A stretch of 64,000 bases of DNA from Bacteroidales bacterium UBA2712 (GCA_002354055.1 DEKW01000020.1:1-64000), one strand, 5' to 3'. Shown: positions 50,922 through 59,677, counted from the first letter of the stretch. Program-made: numbers and translations. Notes: a model not told the origin generated them from the sequence alone.

Positions 50922-52538
50922 ATGAAAAAGATACAATATTTATTTGCAACCATTGTGTTGGGTTTGGGTCTCACCTCCTGTGGTGACAGTTTCTTAACCC
51001 AATATCCGGAGGGAGGAACCCTTCTGGAGGAACAATACCAGAACTTGCCGGACCGTCTGCGAGGAGCCATATTCGGTATCTATTCCAAGTTATACGAATA
51101 CGGCGGTCATGACACGTTTGGAAAACGCTCACTGGATATGTACAGCGACATCCAGTCAGGCGATATGGCAATGAAAAAAAACGGCTACGGCTGGTTTGAG
51201 AACTACGAGCGCGGTCTTTACTATGCATATAACCGCAGCTACGCATGGTCGTTCTTCTACGACATCATCAACCTCACCAACATTTGCGACATCGCAATTG
51301 AGAGTGACCTGAAAGAGATTCTGGACGACATGGCTACCGGCGCTGAGCCGACAGAAGTTATCGCTCAAAACGGTTACTACTACGGCCAGATCTTAGCGCT
51401 CCGCGGATGGGCATATGCCAATTTGCTGGACATCTACACCGACCCGCGCGATCCGGATGTAGCGGATTTGGACGCGAGAGCTATTCCTGTATATGTAGGA
51501 GCGGACATTAAGGGAGACACCCTTGGCGCGCCGCAATCGACGGTGGACGAGGTGTACAGCCGTGTCTATGAAGACCTCTCCGAGGCAATTGATCTGCTGG
51601 ACTACTACAGTACGTATAACCAACGTGGTTCGAAACTGGAGATTGATGCCGACGTAGCGCGTCTCATGCTGGCGTACGCTATGCTGAACCACGGCGACAA
51701 GAACTACGAAGTAGTAACCGGCAAAAACTGCTATGACATCGCACTGGAGCAAGCCAAGGCTGTGATTGACGGCGGTAAGTATCCGTTGCTGCCGTACGAA
51801 GAGTTGACAACCACCGGTTTCGCCGATGTTACGGCAGCAAACTGGATGTGGGGTCAGGACGTGACGATAGAGACCACTACCGGATTGGGTTCCTTCTTCG
51901 GCCAAGTAGATATCCATACCTATAGTTATGCCGCAGCCGGTGATACCAAAGGTATTGACAGCAAGTTGTACGACGAAATCGTAGCAACGGGCTGGGACGC
52001 ACGTGTGGCTTGGTTCCGCGCCGGCGATGCAGCCTTCGCATACTGCCCGGATGGCAAATTCTATAGCCCCAAATACAAGAACATCACTGCTTTGGATAAG
52101 GTGGACCGTGACTGGCTTTGCGACAACGTATTCATGCGTGTAGAGTCTGCCTACCTGATTGCAGCAGAGGCAGCATGGAGCAACGGCGATAACGCTACAG
52201 CAGCGCAATATCTGCAGCAACTCTGCGACGAGCGCGTTATTACCGGTCAGGAGGGTGCATACACCACTTGGTTAGGCACGCTGACCAGCACCGATGCCGT
52301 AAAAGAGGCTATTATCTACAACTGGCGTGTTGAGATGTGGGGCGAGGGTTATTCCATGCAGATGCTGCGTCGTCTCCAGAAGCAGCGTACGCTGGGTACC
52401 AACCACCTGACCCGCGGCGAAGCCGTTCTGGATATCACCTCCGCAGCCGGAGAGCAGTTCCAGTGCGAGATTCCGACCTCCGAGACACGTTATAACCCGA
52501 ATATCGGAGATAAGACCAATCTGACGAATAAAGACTAA
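50922..52538 (+). CDS. SusD/RagB family nutrient-binding lipoprotein
   Basis: 538 residues. Lipoprotein signal with LTSCGDSFLTQYPEGG, the SusD-type N-terminus. Helical repeats include YYYGQILALRGWAYANLLDIYTDPRD (residues about 147-172), and the C-terminus has RVESAYLIAAEAAWSNG and WRVEMWGEGYSMQMLRRLQ. It is surface-exposed on the outer membrane and pairs with the SusC receptor just upstream. The ligand is unknown. Confidence 0.95.
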   Translation: MKKIQYLFATIVLGLGLTSCGDSFLTQYPEGGTLLEEQYQNLPDRLRGAIFGIYSKLYEYGGHDTFGKRSLDMYSDIQSGDMAMKKNGYGWFENYERGLYYAYNRSYAWSFFYDIINLTNICDIAIESDLKEILDDMATGAEPTEVIAQNGYYYGQILALRGWAYANLLDIYTDPRDPDVADLDARAIPVYVGADIKGDTLGAPQSTVDEVYSRVYEDLSEAIDLLDYYSTYNQRGSKLEIDADVARLMLAYAMLNHGDKNYEVVTGKNCYDIALEQAKAVIDGGKYPLLPYEELTTTGFADVTAANWMWGQDVTIETTTGLGSFFGQVDIHTYSYAAAGDTKGIDSKLYDEIVATGWDARVAWFRAGDAAFAYCPDGKFYSPKYKNITALDKVDRDWLCDNVFMRVESAYLIAAEAAWSNGDNATAAQYLQQLCDERVITGQEGAYTTWLGTLTSTDAVKEAIIYNWRVEMWGEGYSMQMLRRLQKQRTLGTNHLTRGEAVLDITSAAGEQFQCEIPTSETRYNPNIGDKTNLTNKD

Positions 52539-52586
52539 TTAAAACAAAAGTTATATTATTAACAACTTTCTAAAAACAAAAAAATT

Positions 52587-53747
52587 ATGAAAAAGTATCT
52601 GATTGTATTGGCAGCTGCCGTTGTAGCATTGGCAAGCTGCAAACCGGGTGGTGGTAGCGAAAGCAAGTACACCAAAATCAGCTTCAAAGAGTCTGCTCTT
52701 GAGTTGGCTATTGGCGAGACCGCAAAACTGAAAGTACTCTACGAGCCGACGACTTTGGATGCACCTGTATGCAAATGGGCTACGAGTGACACCCTGGTAG
52801 TTCTCGTTGACCAGAATGGTAATATCGAGGCTGTAGGCAATGGAGAAGCAAACATCACCGCTACTTATGTAGAGGGCGAAACTACCCTGAAGGCTGTTTG
52901 CCAAATTACCGTACTTCCTTACGAAGCAACATGGGCACCGAATTCTACCGTGTACTATTTCCCGAGCACAAAATCGGAAAAACCTGTAAGCGATACTACT
53001 ATTGTATATAAAAGCGAATCAACAGGCAATAGTTACACTTGCAAACTGTACTCTATAGATTTGTGTATACAGACAGATGTGATCATCCCGGGTGATGAGG
53101 ATGGCGCAGGAGATTATATCTTTGTGACCACATCGATTCCTTTCATTGAGAGTTCAACAAGCGGTCAATATATTGGCGAACCTTATGATTTGGCATTCAG
53201 AATTGTGGAAGACTTCAACAATTTAGACTTCGGTGCAGAGGCAGGTTCGCTTGATCCTGCAATCATCGGCCAGGTATGGCAAGCATATTTTGAGGCAGTT
53301 GATGCAGGTACACAACCTTCGTTTGATAAAGATCTTTACGCTACAGGCGCAAAGGGTGCGCATCTCCGTGCAGCCACCATCCAAGACGGTAGTATCTCTT
53401 CCTATCCTTGGTATGATGCTATTGTTACCGGCGGATATTACCAGGCCGTCTATGATGCTGAGACAGAAGAGCTTATCGCTGATTATCAGCTCAAGGTTGA
53501 CTGGTGCGCAGGCGTTCTCGGTACCGGTTTGGCACTCAACGAAGAGGCGCAATCCTACTCTGAGGCACTTGCTAAGCCGTATGCTTTGGATCTGGAAAGC
53601 TACATCTACGTCACAGGTGAGCACGGCCAGCCTTATGCAGCAGCTGCTCCCAAAAGAGTACGCGCTAATAAGGATACCAAAGGTATGATCAACCTTGGTA
53701 AGGTAGAGAAACTGGAATTGGTAAAATACAAAGAAGTAAAGAAGTAA
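52587..53747 (+). CDS. Lipoprotein with bacterial Ig-like (BIG2) domain, SusE/F position
   Basis: 386 residues. Signal and lipobox VALASC. Residues about 28-112 form a BIG2-like domain (ISFKESALELAIGETAKLKV, KWATSDTLVVLVDQNGNIEAVGNGEANITATYV). The remainder (EATWAPNSTVYYFPSTKSEKP onward) is unassigned. It is third in the SusC/SusD unit, the place usually held by accessory glycan-binding lipoproteins (SusE/SusF), so a surface binding role is likely. It ends with a terminator that overlaps the next promoter. Confidence 0.8.
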   Translation: MKKYLIVLAAAVVALASCKPGGGSESKYTKISFKESALELAIGETAKLKVLYEPTTLDAPVCKWATSDTLVVLVDQNGNIEAVGNGEANITATYVEGETTLKAVCQITVLPYEATWAPNSTVYYFPSTKSEKPVSDTTIVYKSESTGNSYTCKLYSIDLCIQTDVIIPGDEDGAGDYIFVTTSIPFIESSTSGQYIGEPYDLAFRIVEDFNNLDFGAEAGSLDPAIIGQVWQAYFEAVDAGTQPSFDKDLYATGAKGAHLRAATIQDGSISSYPWYDAIVTGGYYQAVYDAETEELIADYQLKVDWCAGVLGTGLALNEEAQSYSEALAKPYALDLESYIYVTGEHGQPYAAAAPKRVRANKDTKGMINLGKVEKLELVKYKEVKK

Positions 53748-53763
53748 TTCCTAATAAAAATCT

Positions 53764-53804
53764 AAAAAAATCCTGCATACACTTGCGTATGTGGGATTTT
53801 TTTT
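53764..53804 (+). terminator. Terminator of the SusC/SusD operon 2
   Basis: An A-rich left flank, the stem ATCCTGCATAC with GTATGTGGGAT (11 pairs including two G-U pairs) around ACTTGC, then eight T. It is nearly symmetrical, so it may work in both directions. The hairpin itself contains the -33 box of the next promoter. Confidence 0.85.
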
Positions 53805-53813
53805 GTACCTTTG
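53783..53813 (+). promoter_or_regulatory. Promoter of the M6 metalloprotease gene
   Basis: TTG (53783-53785), 20 bases, TACCTTTG (53806-53813). The -33 region reads ACTTGCGTATGTG, the local extended motif. The start codon at 53864 is about 50 bases downstream. Confidence 0.8.
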
Positions 53814-53863
53814 CAGCCGTATTTTGGTTAAATATGCATTTTTGCATCGAAAAATATATGTAT

Positions 53864-56668
53864 ATGAAAAGATATTTCATTCTTTTAGCCGCTGCAATTG
53901 TATGTAGCACAAGCGTTTGGGCAGTAATGGCTACTCCTGAACCGATTGTAAAAACCCAGGCGGATGGAAGTACCATAACGCTGAAGTTGGTAGGCGATGA
54001 GTACCACAGTTATTACACCTCGATGGATGGTACCCCACTCCGTTTGAACGAACGCGGGATGTGGGTAGAAGATGCGAGTGTGGCTATCATGCCGGAGAAG
54101 GCGCGCAGAGCGCGTCGTATGGCGCAGCAGCAACAGTTCGCCGCCACTTTCCCGCTGACCGGTTCGCCTCACAGCGTGGTTATTCTGGTGAACTTCTCAG
54201 ACTCGAAATTCCGCTACAAACAAGAGGATTTCGACAAGATGCTGAATGTATCCGGCTATAGTGATAACGGCGGTGTAGGCTCGGCACGCGATTATTTCAT
54301 CGCGTCCTCCGACAGTATCTTCTCGCCTATTTTTGACTGTTACGGTCCTGTCACACTCGCCCATAATTCGGCATATTATGACGCGCATACCAGCGCCATG
54401 ATTGTAGAGGCGTGTATGAAAGTATCGGATGAATTAGGCGTTAATATGGCTCAATACGACACCAATAATGACGGTCGTCTGGACAATGTGTTTGTCTATT
54501 ATGCCGGTCATAACGAAGCGGAAGGCGGTCCTTCCACCACCATCTGGCCTCATCGTAGTATCGTCCAGACCGGTGACCGCGTGAACGGCAAACTGATTTA
54601 CGACTACGCTTGTACGTCCGAGTTGCGCGGTTCAGCCGGCACATCGATGTGCGGTATCGGTACTTTCTGCCACGAGTTCGGCCATGTATTGGGTCTGCCG
54701 GATTACTATGACACACAGTCTTCTGTCACTTATACGATCGGATCCTGGGATATCATGTGTTCCGGTAGTTACAACGGCAACGGCAAAACACCTCCGACCT
54801 ATACTGCCGGTGAGCGTTTCGAGTTGGGATGGGTTACTCCGGTTCAGTTGACCGATGCAGGCCAATACACCTTGGAGCCGATTGAGAACGGCAAAAAGCA
54901 GATTTATCTGATTGCCAATGAGACGCATAATCTGAGTTGGGGTTCCGCCAGTCCAAGCGAATACTGGTTGTTAGAGAACCGTCAGAACGTAGGATGGGAT
55001 CGCCATTCGACCAGTCTGCCCGGAACAGGTCTGCTGATCTGGCATGTGGATTACAGCGCTTCGGCCTGGGGAAGCAATACCCCGAACAACTCTATCCCGC
55101 TCCGGTATGACATCGAGGAAGCAGGAGGCGTAAGAGGATATGCTTCCGCCAATGATCCTTATCCAGGTGCAAAGAACGTGACCTCTTTCACTCCGATGCT
55201 TCACAACGGAACGATTGTAGAACAGCCGTTGACCGATATCACGGAGGTGAACAAGAATATCATTTTCACCTTCAAATCCAACGGTTTCATGTTCCTTCCG
55301 GCAGAGATGCCCGTGATCCGGAGTACCTATAACAAGGACACTAAAATCTCAGAGACCCCTGCGCAGAAAGTGCGTGTCGTTGGTACCGGTCTGAATCCGG
55401 AGATAGCCGCAACGATCTCGGTATCGGGTTCCGGTTTCAACATCTCGCTGGACAGTCTCAGTTGGAGCACCTCGCTTTCTGCGAACGTCAAAGCAGACTC
55501 CGTACTGGAGACGGATGTCTATGTACGCTACGCGCCGCGCAAACAGGTCTGCGACATACAGCGCGGATCGCTTTCCGTGCGTCATGACAAGTCTGTAGGC
55601 ACGCTTGCGGTCCGCGGCACCAGCCCGCGTCCGACGCTCATTGGGGCTCCGGAGGTCAGCCGCATCGAGAACCTCACTCCGACGACATTCAGGATTCACT
55701 GGACACCGCAGGAGGATGCGGAAGAGTACTACGTGACGCTCTATCACATGGAGGACGGTCGCGAATCCACCGTAGAGAGTTTTGAGAACTTCGACGAAGA
55801 GGCAGGTGTAGCCGAGACAGGCTGGTACACTTCTTTCTATCGCACAACCACCAAAGCCAAAGAGTCCGGAGCGGTGTCGCTGTGGTTCAAAGAGAACAAC
55901 GAGCGTATCATCAGCCCGATTTACACCATGCCGGTAGTAGAGCTGAGTATGTGGCTGAACGCTCCGGCTACCACTGACAACGAAGTCGGTTTCTTCACCC
56001 TCATCGGCTATAGCGATGCCAGTATTGATACGCTGGACGTGATTCAAGTGACCAAGAACACGAAGCGCTATACATACACCCGCAATTTCACGGAAGAGGA
56101 GGGTTACCGCCGCTTCGAGATGGTATACACCTCTGTCGGAGGAGAAGGAACTTGCCTCGATGCCTTTACCACGACCTTCAACCACAAGACCATATATACA
56201 TACAAGGGTCGCGAGCGTACGATCGTGCCGCAGGACCTGGAGGATCAGGAGCGCTATACCGTCTTCAACGCATATGATCTGAAGCCCAATACCAGCTATT
56301 ATGTCAGCCTGCAATGTTCGGAGAGCAAGGGTTGCGAGGAGCATTTGAGTTCGCTGAGTATGCCCCTTGTCATCTTCACTCCGGAAGGCGAAGCCGCCGA
56401 TTCGAAACATCTGACGCTGGTGTATGACTCGATTCATTACGATCCGGCAAGACATGTGATCTATCTGCCGCAGTCTATCACGGACGGTTTCGTCAATATC
56501 TACTCGACGGAAGGCGAGTTGGTTAAGTCGATTCCTGTAAGCGCGACCTATAATATCGTGCCGCTGGATGACGCTGATTTCCAGCACGGAGCGATTTACA
56601 TCGTAAAATACTTGCCTAACGGCTCAATGGGACGCAAGACGCCGTGGATTAAAATCCGGTTTATTTAA
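53864..56668 (+). CDS. Secreted M6 family metalloprotease
   Basis: 934 residues from ATG 53864 (MKRYFILLAAAIVCSTSVWA, signal peptide); earlier in-frame ATGs lie in the promoter or leader. The immune-inhibitor-A-like M6 domain shows SVVILVNFSDSKF, YDTNNDGRLDNVFVYYAGH, and the zinc site HEFGHVLGLPDYYD. A fibronectin-like region follows (TPTTFRIHWTPQEDAEEYYVTLY). The C-terminus (FVNIYSTEGELVKSIPVSA, GAIYIVKYLPNG) is of the type IX secretion sorting-domain type. It is an extracellular or surface protease, possibly feeding peptides to the neighbouring SusC/SusD importer. It has its own promoter and is followed by a lipoprotein gene after 20 bases. Confidence 0.92.
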   Translation: MKRYFILLAAAIVCSTSVWAVMATPEPIVKTQADGSTITLKLVGDEYHSYYTSMDGTPLRLNERGMWVEDASVAIMPEKARRARRMAQQQQFAATFPLTGSPHSVVILVNFSDSKFRYKQEDFDKMLNVSGYSDNGGVGSARDYFIASSDSIFSPIFDCYGPVTLAHNSAYYDAHTSAMIVEACMKVSDELGVNMAQYDTNNDGRLDNVFVYYAGHNEAEGGPSTTIWPHRSIVQTGDRVNGKLIYDYACTSELRGSAGTSMCGIGTFCHEFGHVLGLPDYYDTQSSVTYTIGSWDIMCSGSYNGNGKTPPTYTAGERFELGWVTPVQLTDAGQYTLEPIENGKKQIYLIANETHNLSWGSASPSEYWLLENRQNVGWDRHSTSLPGTGLLIWHVDYSASAWGSNTPNNSIPLRYDIEEAGGVRGYASANDPYPGAKNVTSFTPMLHNGTIVEQPLTDITEVNKNIIFTFKSNGFMFLPAEMPVIRSTYNKDTKISETPAQKVRVVGTGLNPEIAATISVSGSGFNISLDSLSWSTSLSANVKADSVLETDVYVRYAPRKQVCDIQRGSLSVRHDKSVGTLAVRGTSPRPTLIGAPEVSRIENLTPTTFRIHWTPQEDAEEYYVTLYHMEDGRESTVESFENFDEEAGVAETGWYTSFYRTTTKAKESGAVSLWFKENNERIISPIYTMPVVELSMWLNAPATTDNEVGFFTLIGYSDASIDTLDVIQVTKNTKRYTYTRNFTEEEGYRRFEMVYTSVGGEGTCLDAFTTTFNHKTIYTYKGRERTIVPQDLEDQERYTVFNAYDLKPNTSYYVSLQCSESKGCEEHLSSLSMPLVIFTPEGEAADSKHLTLVYDSIHYDPARHVIYLPQSITDGFVNIYSTEGELVKSIPVSATYNIVPLDDADFQHGAIYIVKYLPNGSMGRKTPWIKIRFI

Positions 56669-56688
56669 GTAACCAATATAGCACGAAG

Positions 56689-57420
56689 ATGAAACATTTG
56701 TGGAAGATAATCTTTATTCTGCCGGTAGTCCTGCTTGCAGCATGCGAGGCGAACGGCCCCGAGTGGCGGGAACAATACCGCGAGGCGACGTACACGGTAG
56801 TGAATTTCATACCGGAAGCAGGTTTTCATCGCCTGGAAGTGATGTTGGTGCCTGACAGTAAAGGTAATTACCGGATGCGTAATCTCAGCACAGGAGGAAC
56901 CTGCCGGGAGTTTATTATAGGCCACGATCCGTTTATTAAGGTGGATTCCAATGCGGTATGGCAACTGGCGGACTGGAAATGGAATCTGTGTATCAGTCTC
57001 AACAATGTTACTATTCCGCTGCATTGGACCGATGTTCAAAAGCCGGACAACGTATATGTGCGCTCCGATTTTGAGACCACTGCAAGGAATATTATCAATC
57101 GTTTTTATACCATCAAGCGGAGCGAGATTGACCGCTATTTAGGCATCACTCCAGCTCCGGCGGCAGACTACCCCGGTCCGTGGGGACGTACCAGCGGCGG
57201 TATTTCGACCGACCACCTGGCACCTGTCTATCTCAACCGGTATTATTCCACGCAAGACATTCCGGATGTAATAGACCGGAAGGGAGACTGGACGTACACA
57301 AAAGAAGATTTTTTGAAGGAGCGCAAACGTCAGGATAGTTTGCAAAACGTATATGTAGAGCGTTTAGCCACCTTGATTTATTTAGACGCAAACATAATTT
57401 TTCCTCTGATAAGCGAATAA
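56689..57420 (+). CDS. Lipoprotein of unknown function
   Basis: 243 residues. Lipoprotein signal ILPVVLLAAC. The mature protein is aromatic-rich (YTVVNFIPEAGFHRLEVMLVPD, WQLADWKWNLCISLNNVTIPLHW) and ends in a hydrophobic ANIIFPLI; no family is recognised. It lies 20 bases after the M6 protease gene and is probably co-transcribed, so it may be an accessory or inhibitor-like partner of the protease. A strong terminator with a GCAA tetraloop follows. Confidence 0.75.
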   Translation: MKHLWKIIFILPVVLLAACEANGPEWREQYREATYTVVNFIPEAGFHRLEVMLVPDSKGNYRMRNLSTGGTCREFIIGHDPFIKVDSNAVWQLADWKWNLCISLNNVTIPLHWTDVQKPDNVYVRSDFETTARNIINRFYTIKRSEIDRYLGITPAPAADYPGPWGRTSGGISTDHLAPVYLNRYYSTQDIPDVIDRKGDWTYTKEDFLKERKRQDSLQNVYVERLATLIYLDANIIFPLISE

Positions 57421-57440
57421 ATTGAGTCTATGAAATAAGA

Positions 57441-57473
57441 AATGAGTTCGGGCAACCGAGCTCATTTTTTTTG
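57441..57473 (+). terminator. Rho-independent terminator with GCAA tetraloop
   Basis: An 11-pair stem AATGAGTTCGG with CCGAGCTCATT (one G-U pair) closes a GCAA loop, followed by a run of T. This textbook terminator separates the protease unit from the dcw cluster. Confidence 0.93.
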
Positions 57474-57680
57474 TGCTTTTACGCAGATTCGGGACGAGTG
57501 CAAAATGACGGATTTGAGGAAAAACAGGAGTACAGAAAGGGTATGGAAATTATTTTACCCATTTTGCCCCACTTTTGCATAAAATGTTAATAACACACGT
57601 AATTTACTGATTTTACGAGCGTTATAACGTGTTTGAAAATGTTAAAAAGATGTTGATAAAACAATTGAAAAATTTTTTTG

Positions 57681-57721
57681 TGGGGAAATGTGGTGTATAT
57701 CAAAAAAAAGTTGTAACTTTG
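57681..57721 (+). promoter_or_regulatory. mraZ: mraZ promoter with MraZ-type operator boxes
   Basis: TAACTTTG (57714-57721) is the -7 box. The -33 region is taken up by TGGGG (57681-57685), five bases, then TGGTG (57691-57695), the spacing of known MraZ binding boxes (TGGGN repeats every 10 bases). This fits autorepression of the dcw cluster by MraZ. Confidence 0.65.
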
Positions 57722-57747
57722 TGCCCGAAATTAGAATACAAACGCAT

Positions 57748-58209
57748 ATGCAGACTTTTGTAGGAAATATAGACGGACGGTTGGACGAGAAGGGACGTAT
57801 ATTCGTTCCGGCTATTTACCGTCGTATTTTGGCGGATTCAGCGTCCAAGCGCATTGTGATGCGGAGGGACACGGATAACGAGTGCCTGATGTTCTATCCG
57901 GAAGAGGTTTGGAACGAGAAAGTAGAGCAGTTAAGGCAGGCATTGGATGAGTGGGATCCGGAGGATCAGCTGATTCTGATGCAGTTCATGGCCGATGCAG
58001 AATACATGGAGATGGACGGTCAGGGCCGAATCCTGCTGCAGAAGAAGAACCTGGAGACCATCGGTGCGCAGCAGGATGTGCTGTTTGTCGGCATGCTGAA
58101 CCGCTTTGCGTTGTGGGCACCGGAGAAATTCGCAGAGAAACGTCTGAGTCAGACCGAATTGGCGGCAAGACTGCGGGCAAAGATGAAAAAGACGGAGAAC
58201 CGCGGTTGA
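57748..58209 (+). CDS. mraZ: Transcriptional regulator / division protein MraZ
   Basis: 153 residues from ATG 57748 (MQTFVGNIDGRLDEKGR); the longer frame starting at 57688 overlaps the promoter. Two AbrB/SpoVT-like halves are visible: LDEKGRIFVPAIYRRIL and MDGQGRILLQKKNLE. MraZ forms a DNA-binding ring that represses its own dcw operon. It is the first gene of the cell-wall and division cluster that runs to the end of the window. The gap of 93 bases to rsmH contains the repeated word cgcgctaatca. Confidence 0.95.
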   Translation: MQTFVGNIDGRLDEKGRIFVPAIYRRILADSASKRIVMRRDTDNECLMFYPEEVWNEKVEQLRQALDEWDPEDQLILMQFMADAEYMEMDGQGRILLQKKNLETIGAQQDVLFVGMLNRFALWAPEKFAEKRLSQTELAARLRAKMKKTENRG

Positions 58210-58302
58210 AGCAACAGAGTAGTAACGTCATACGAATAACGCGCTAATCACCCGCTAATCACGCGCTAATCACGCGCTTTTTGATAATAAATAGATAATA
58301 AA

Positions 58303-59424
58303 ATGGAGGAGATTTACCACATACCGGCGATGTTGAAAGAGACGATTGAGGGTTTGGCAATCAAGCCGAACGGGGTGTATGTGGATGTCACTTTCGGCGG
58401 CGGAGGACACAGCCGGGCGATTCTGGAGGGGCTCAAAGGCGGACATTTGTACTCTTTCGATCAGGATATCGAGGCGTATGAGAATGCAAAAGAAGACGGA
58501 GAAGCGGCATTCATAGATAATCCGAGATGGACGTTTGTACATTCGAATTTCAGGTATCTGCGGAACTGGATGGATTATTATGGGGTGAAGGAGATTGACG
58601 GGTTGCTGGCTGATTTAGGGGTTAGTTTTCACCATTTCGATTGTCCGGAGCGAGGGTTTAGTTTTCGGTTTTCGGCGCCGTTAGACATGCGGATGAACCA
58701 GACGGCAAAACGCACGGCAGCGGATATCGTGAATGGGTACAGCGAGGAGGAGTTAGCGAAGATTTTCTGGTTATACGGCGAAATGAAGAACGGGAGAGGC
58801 ATCGCAAGGAATATATGCAAGGCCCGTTCTCAGAAGCCGATTTTAAGGACCGAGGAGTTGGTAGAGGCGGCGATGAGCATAAAAGCCCAGCCCCACCGTT
58901 TTGTTCTACGACCGTCCACTGGACGCTCGATCGGGCAAAGCCCTTCACCCCATGAAGGGGAGGGAAGCCGGATGCCATCCGGCATAATGGACGATGAAAA
59001 AAACGCAGGCCTAAAGACCCGCGAACAGGACGAAGAAAAGGCGGGTATAATAGAGCTGGATATTCCGGCGCAGTACAAGAAGGATCTGGCGAGGCTGTTT
59101 CAGGCGCTGCGGATAGAGGTGAACGATGAGATGGGAGCGCTGCGAGAGATGCTGGTGGCGGCGCGGGATTTAGTGAAGCCCGGAGGCAGGATAGCCATCC
59201 TGACGTACCACTCGTTGGAGGATAGGTTGGTGAAGAATTTCTTTAGGAGCGGGAACTTAGAAGGGACGATAGAAAAGGACTTTTACGGAAACGCGATTAC
59301 TCCGTTTGATGTTATCGAGAAAGGGCGTGTAGCCAGTGACGATGAAGTAGAACGGAACCCGCGTAGCCGGAGTGCGAAGTTGCGCGTGGCAGAGAGAAAG
59401 GCGGTTCTGCGGGAGCCTAAATAG
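58303..59424 (+). CDS. rsmH: 16S rRNA (cytosine1402-N4)-methyltransferase with a palindrome-rich insertion
   Basis: 373 residues, about 60 longer than usual. SAM-binding motifs VDVTFGGGGHS and SFDQDIEAY are intact, as are ADLGVSFHHFDCPERGFSF and the C-terminal FQALRIEVNDEMGAL and LTYHSLEDRLVKNFF. Between residues about 196 and 256 (58888-59070) lies an extra segment (PSTGRSIGQSPSPHEGEG, RMPSGIMDD) where the family normally passes straight into KKDLARIFQALR. At DNA level this segment is a chain of palindromes: 58914-58924, 58941-58959, 58967-58983. The last one and its flank match the intergenic palindromes at 16939-17136 in reverse orientation. The insertion keeps the frame, so the enzyme may still be active. 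Confidence 0.94.
   Translation: MEEIYHIPAMLKETIEGLAIKPNGVYVDVTFGGGGHSRAILEGLKGGHLYSFDQDIEAYENAKEDGEAAFIDNPRWTFVHSNFRYLRNWMDYYGVKEIDGLLADLGVSFHHFDCPERGFSFRFSAPLDMRMNQTAKRTAADIVNGYSEEELAKIFWLYGEMKNGRGIARNICKARSQKPILRTEELVEAAMSIKAQPHRFVLRPSTGRSIGQSPSPHEGEGSRMPSGIMDDEKNAGLKTREQDEEKAGIIELDIPAQYKKDLARLFQALRIEVNDEMGALREMLVAARDLVKPGGRIAILTYHSLEDRLVKNFFRSGNLEGTIEKDFYGNAITPFDVIEKGRVASDDEVERNPRSRSAKLRVAERKAVLREPK
58888..59070 (+). repeat. In-frame palindromic insertion inside rsmH
   Basis: Contains GTCCA-C-TGGAC (58914-58924), CCCTTCA-N5-TGAAGGG (58941-58959) and GCCGGAT-GCC-ATCCGGC (58967-58983), followed by ATAATGGACGATGAAA. The reverse complement of that flank matches the TTTCATTTCGTCCATT tail of the 17084-17136 palindromes. 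The boundaries are approximate, set by comparison with the usual RsmH sequence. Confidence 0.65.
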
Positions 59425-59429
59425 CGGAG

Positions 59430-59571
59430 CGAAGCCCTAAAGCCATCCGGATAGCGTTTATACCCTTCGGGGTAACTCGCCCCCTGCTCGACGAGTTTTG
59501 ACGTACCCCTTCGTCAAAACACGCCCCCGAGAGGGTATAAACTGATTGTCCGCCGAAGGCGGAGGGCTTCG
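59430..59571 (+). ncRNA. Structured repeat element, copy B (three-stem, covarying)
   Basis: The outer stem is 59430-59438 with 59563-59571 (9 pairs). The middle stem is 59456-59466 with 59532-59542 (11 pairs), continued by 59467-59472 with 59525-59530. The inner stem is 59495-59503 with 59512-59520 (9 pairs), with loop TACCCCTT. The internal unpaired ACTCGCCCCCTGCTCGAC is identical to copy A (43684-43838, opposite strand), while stem bases differ in a compensated way. An extra hairpin CCGCC-GAA-GGCGG is at 59550-59562. It sits in the transcribed gap between rsmH and ftsL, starting six bases after the rsmH stop. Confidence 0.75.
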
Positions 59572-59576
59572 AATAA

Positions 59577-59677
59577 AAACGAGAGGATGAGGAGGGGCGG
59601 ATGGAAACGAGAGGATGAGGAGGGGCGGATGGAAACGAGAAGATGAAGAGGGGCGAATAAAAACGAGAGGATGAGGG
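59577..59677 (+). repeat. 28-bp tandem repeat, 3.6 copies
   Basis: Unit AAACGAGAGGATGAGGAGGG plus GCGGATGG: copies at 59577-59604 and 59605-59632 (identical), 59633-59660 (diverged), and partial 59661-59677. It fills the rest of the gap between copy B of the structured element and the ftsL-like gene. Confidence 0.92.

Noticed and set aside
47603..56668. Polysaccharide utilisation locus
   Set aside because: SusC/SusD and an accessory lipoprotein are present, but there is no glycoside hydrolase, polysaccharide lyase, hybrid two-component regulator or anti-sigma/sigma pair; the only degradative neighbour is a protease.
59577..59677. 28-bp repeats considered as a CRISPR array
   Set aside because: The copies are directly contiguous with no spacers, and no cas genes are in the window.
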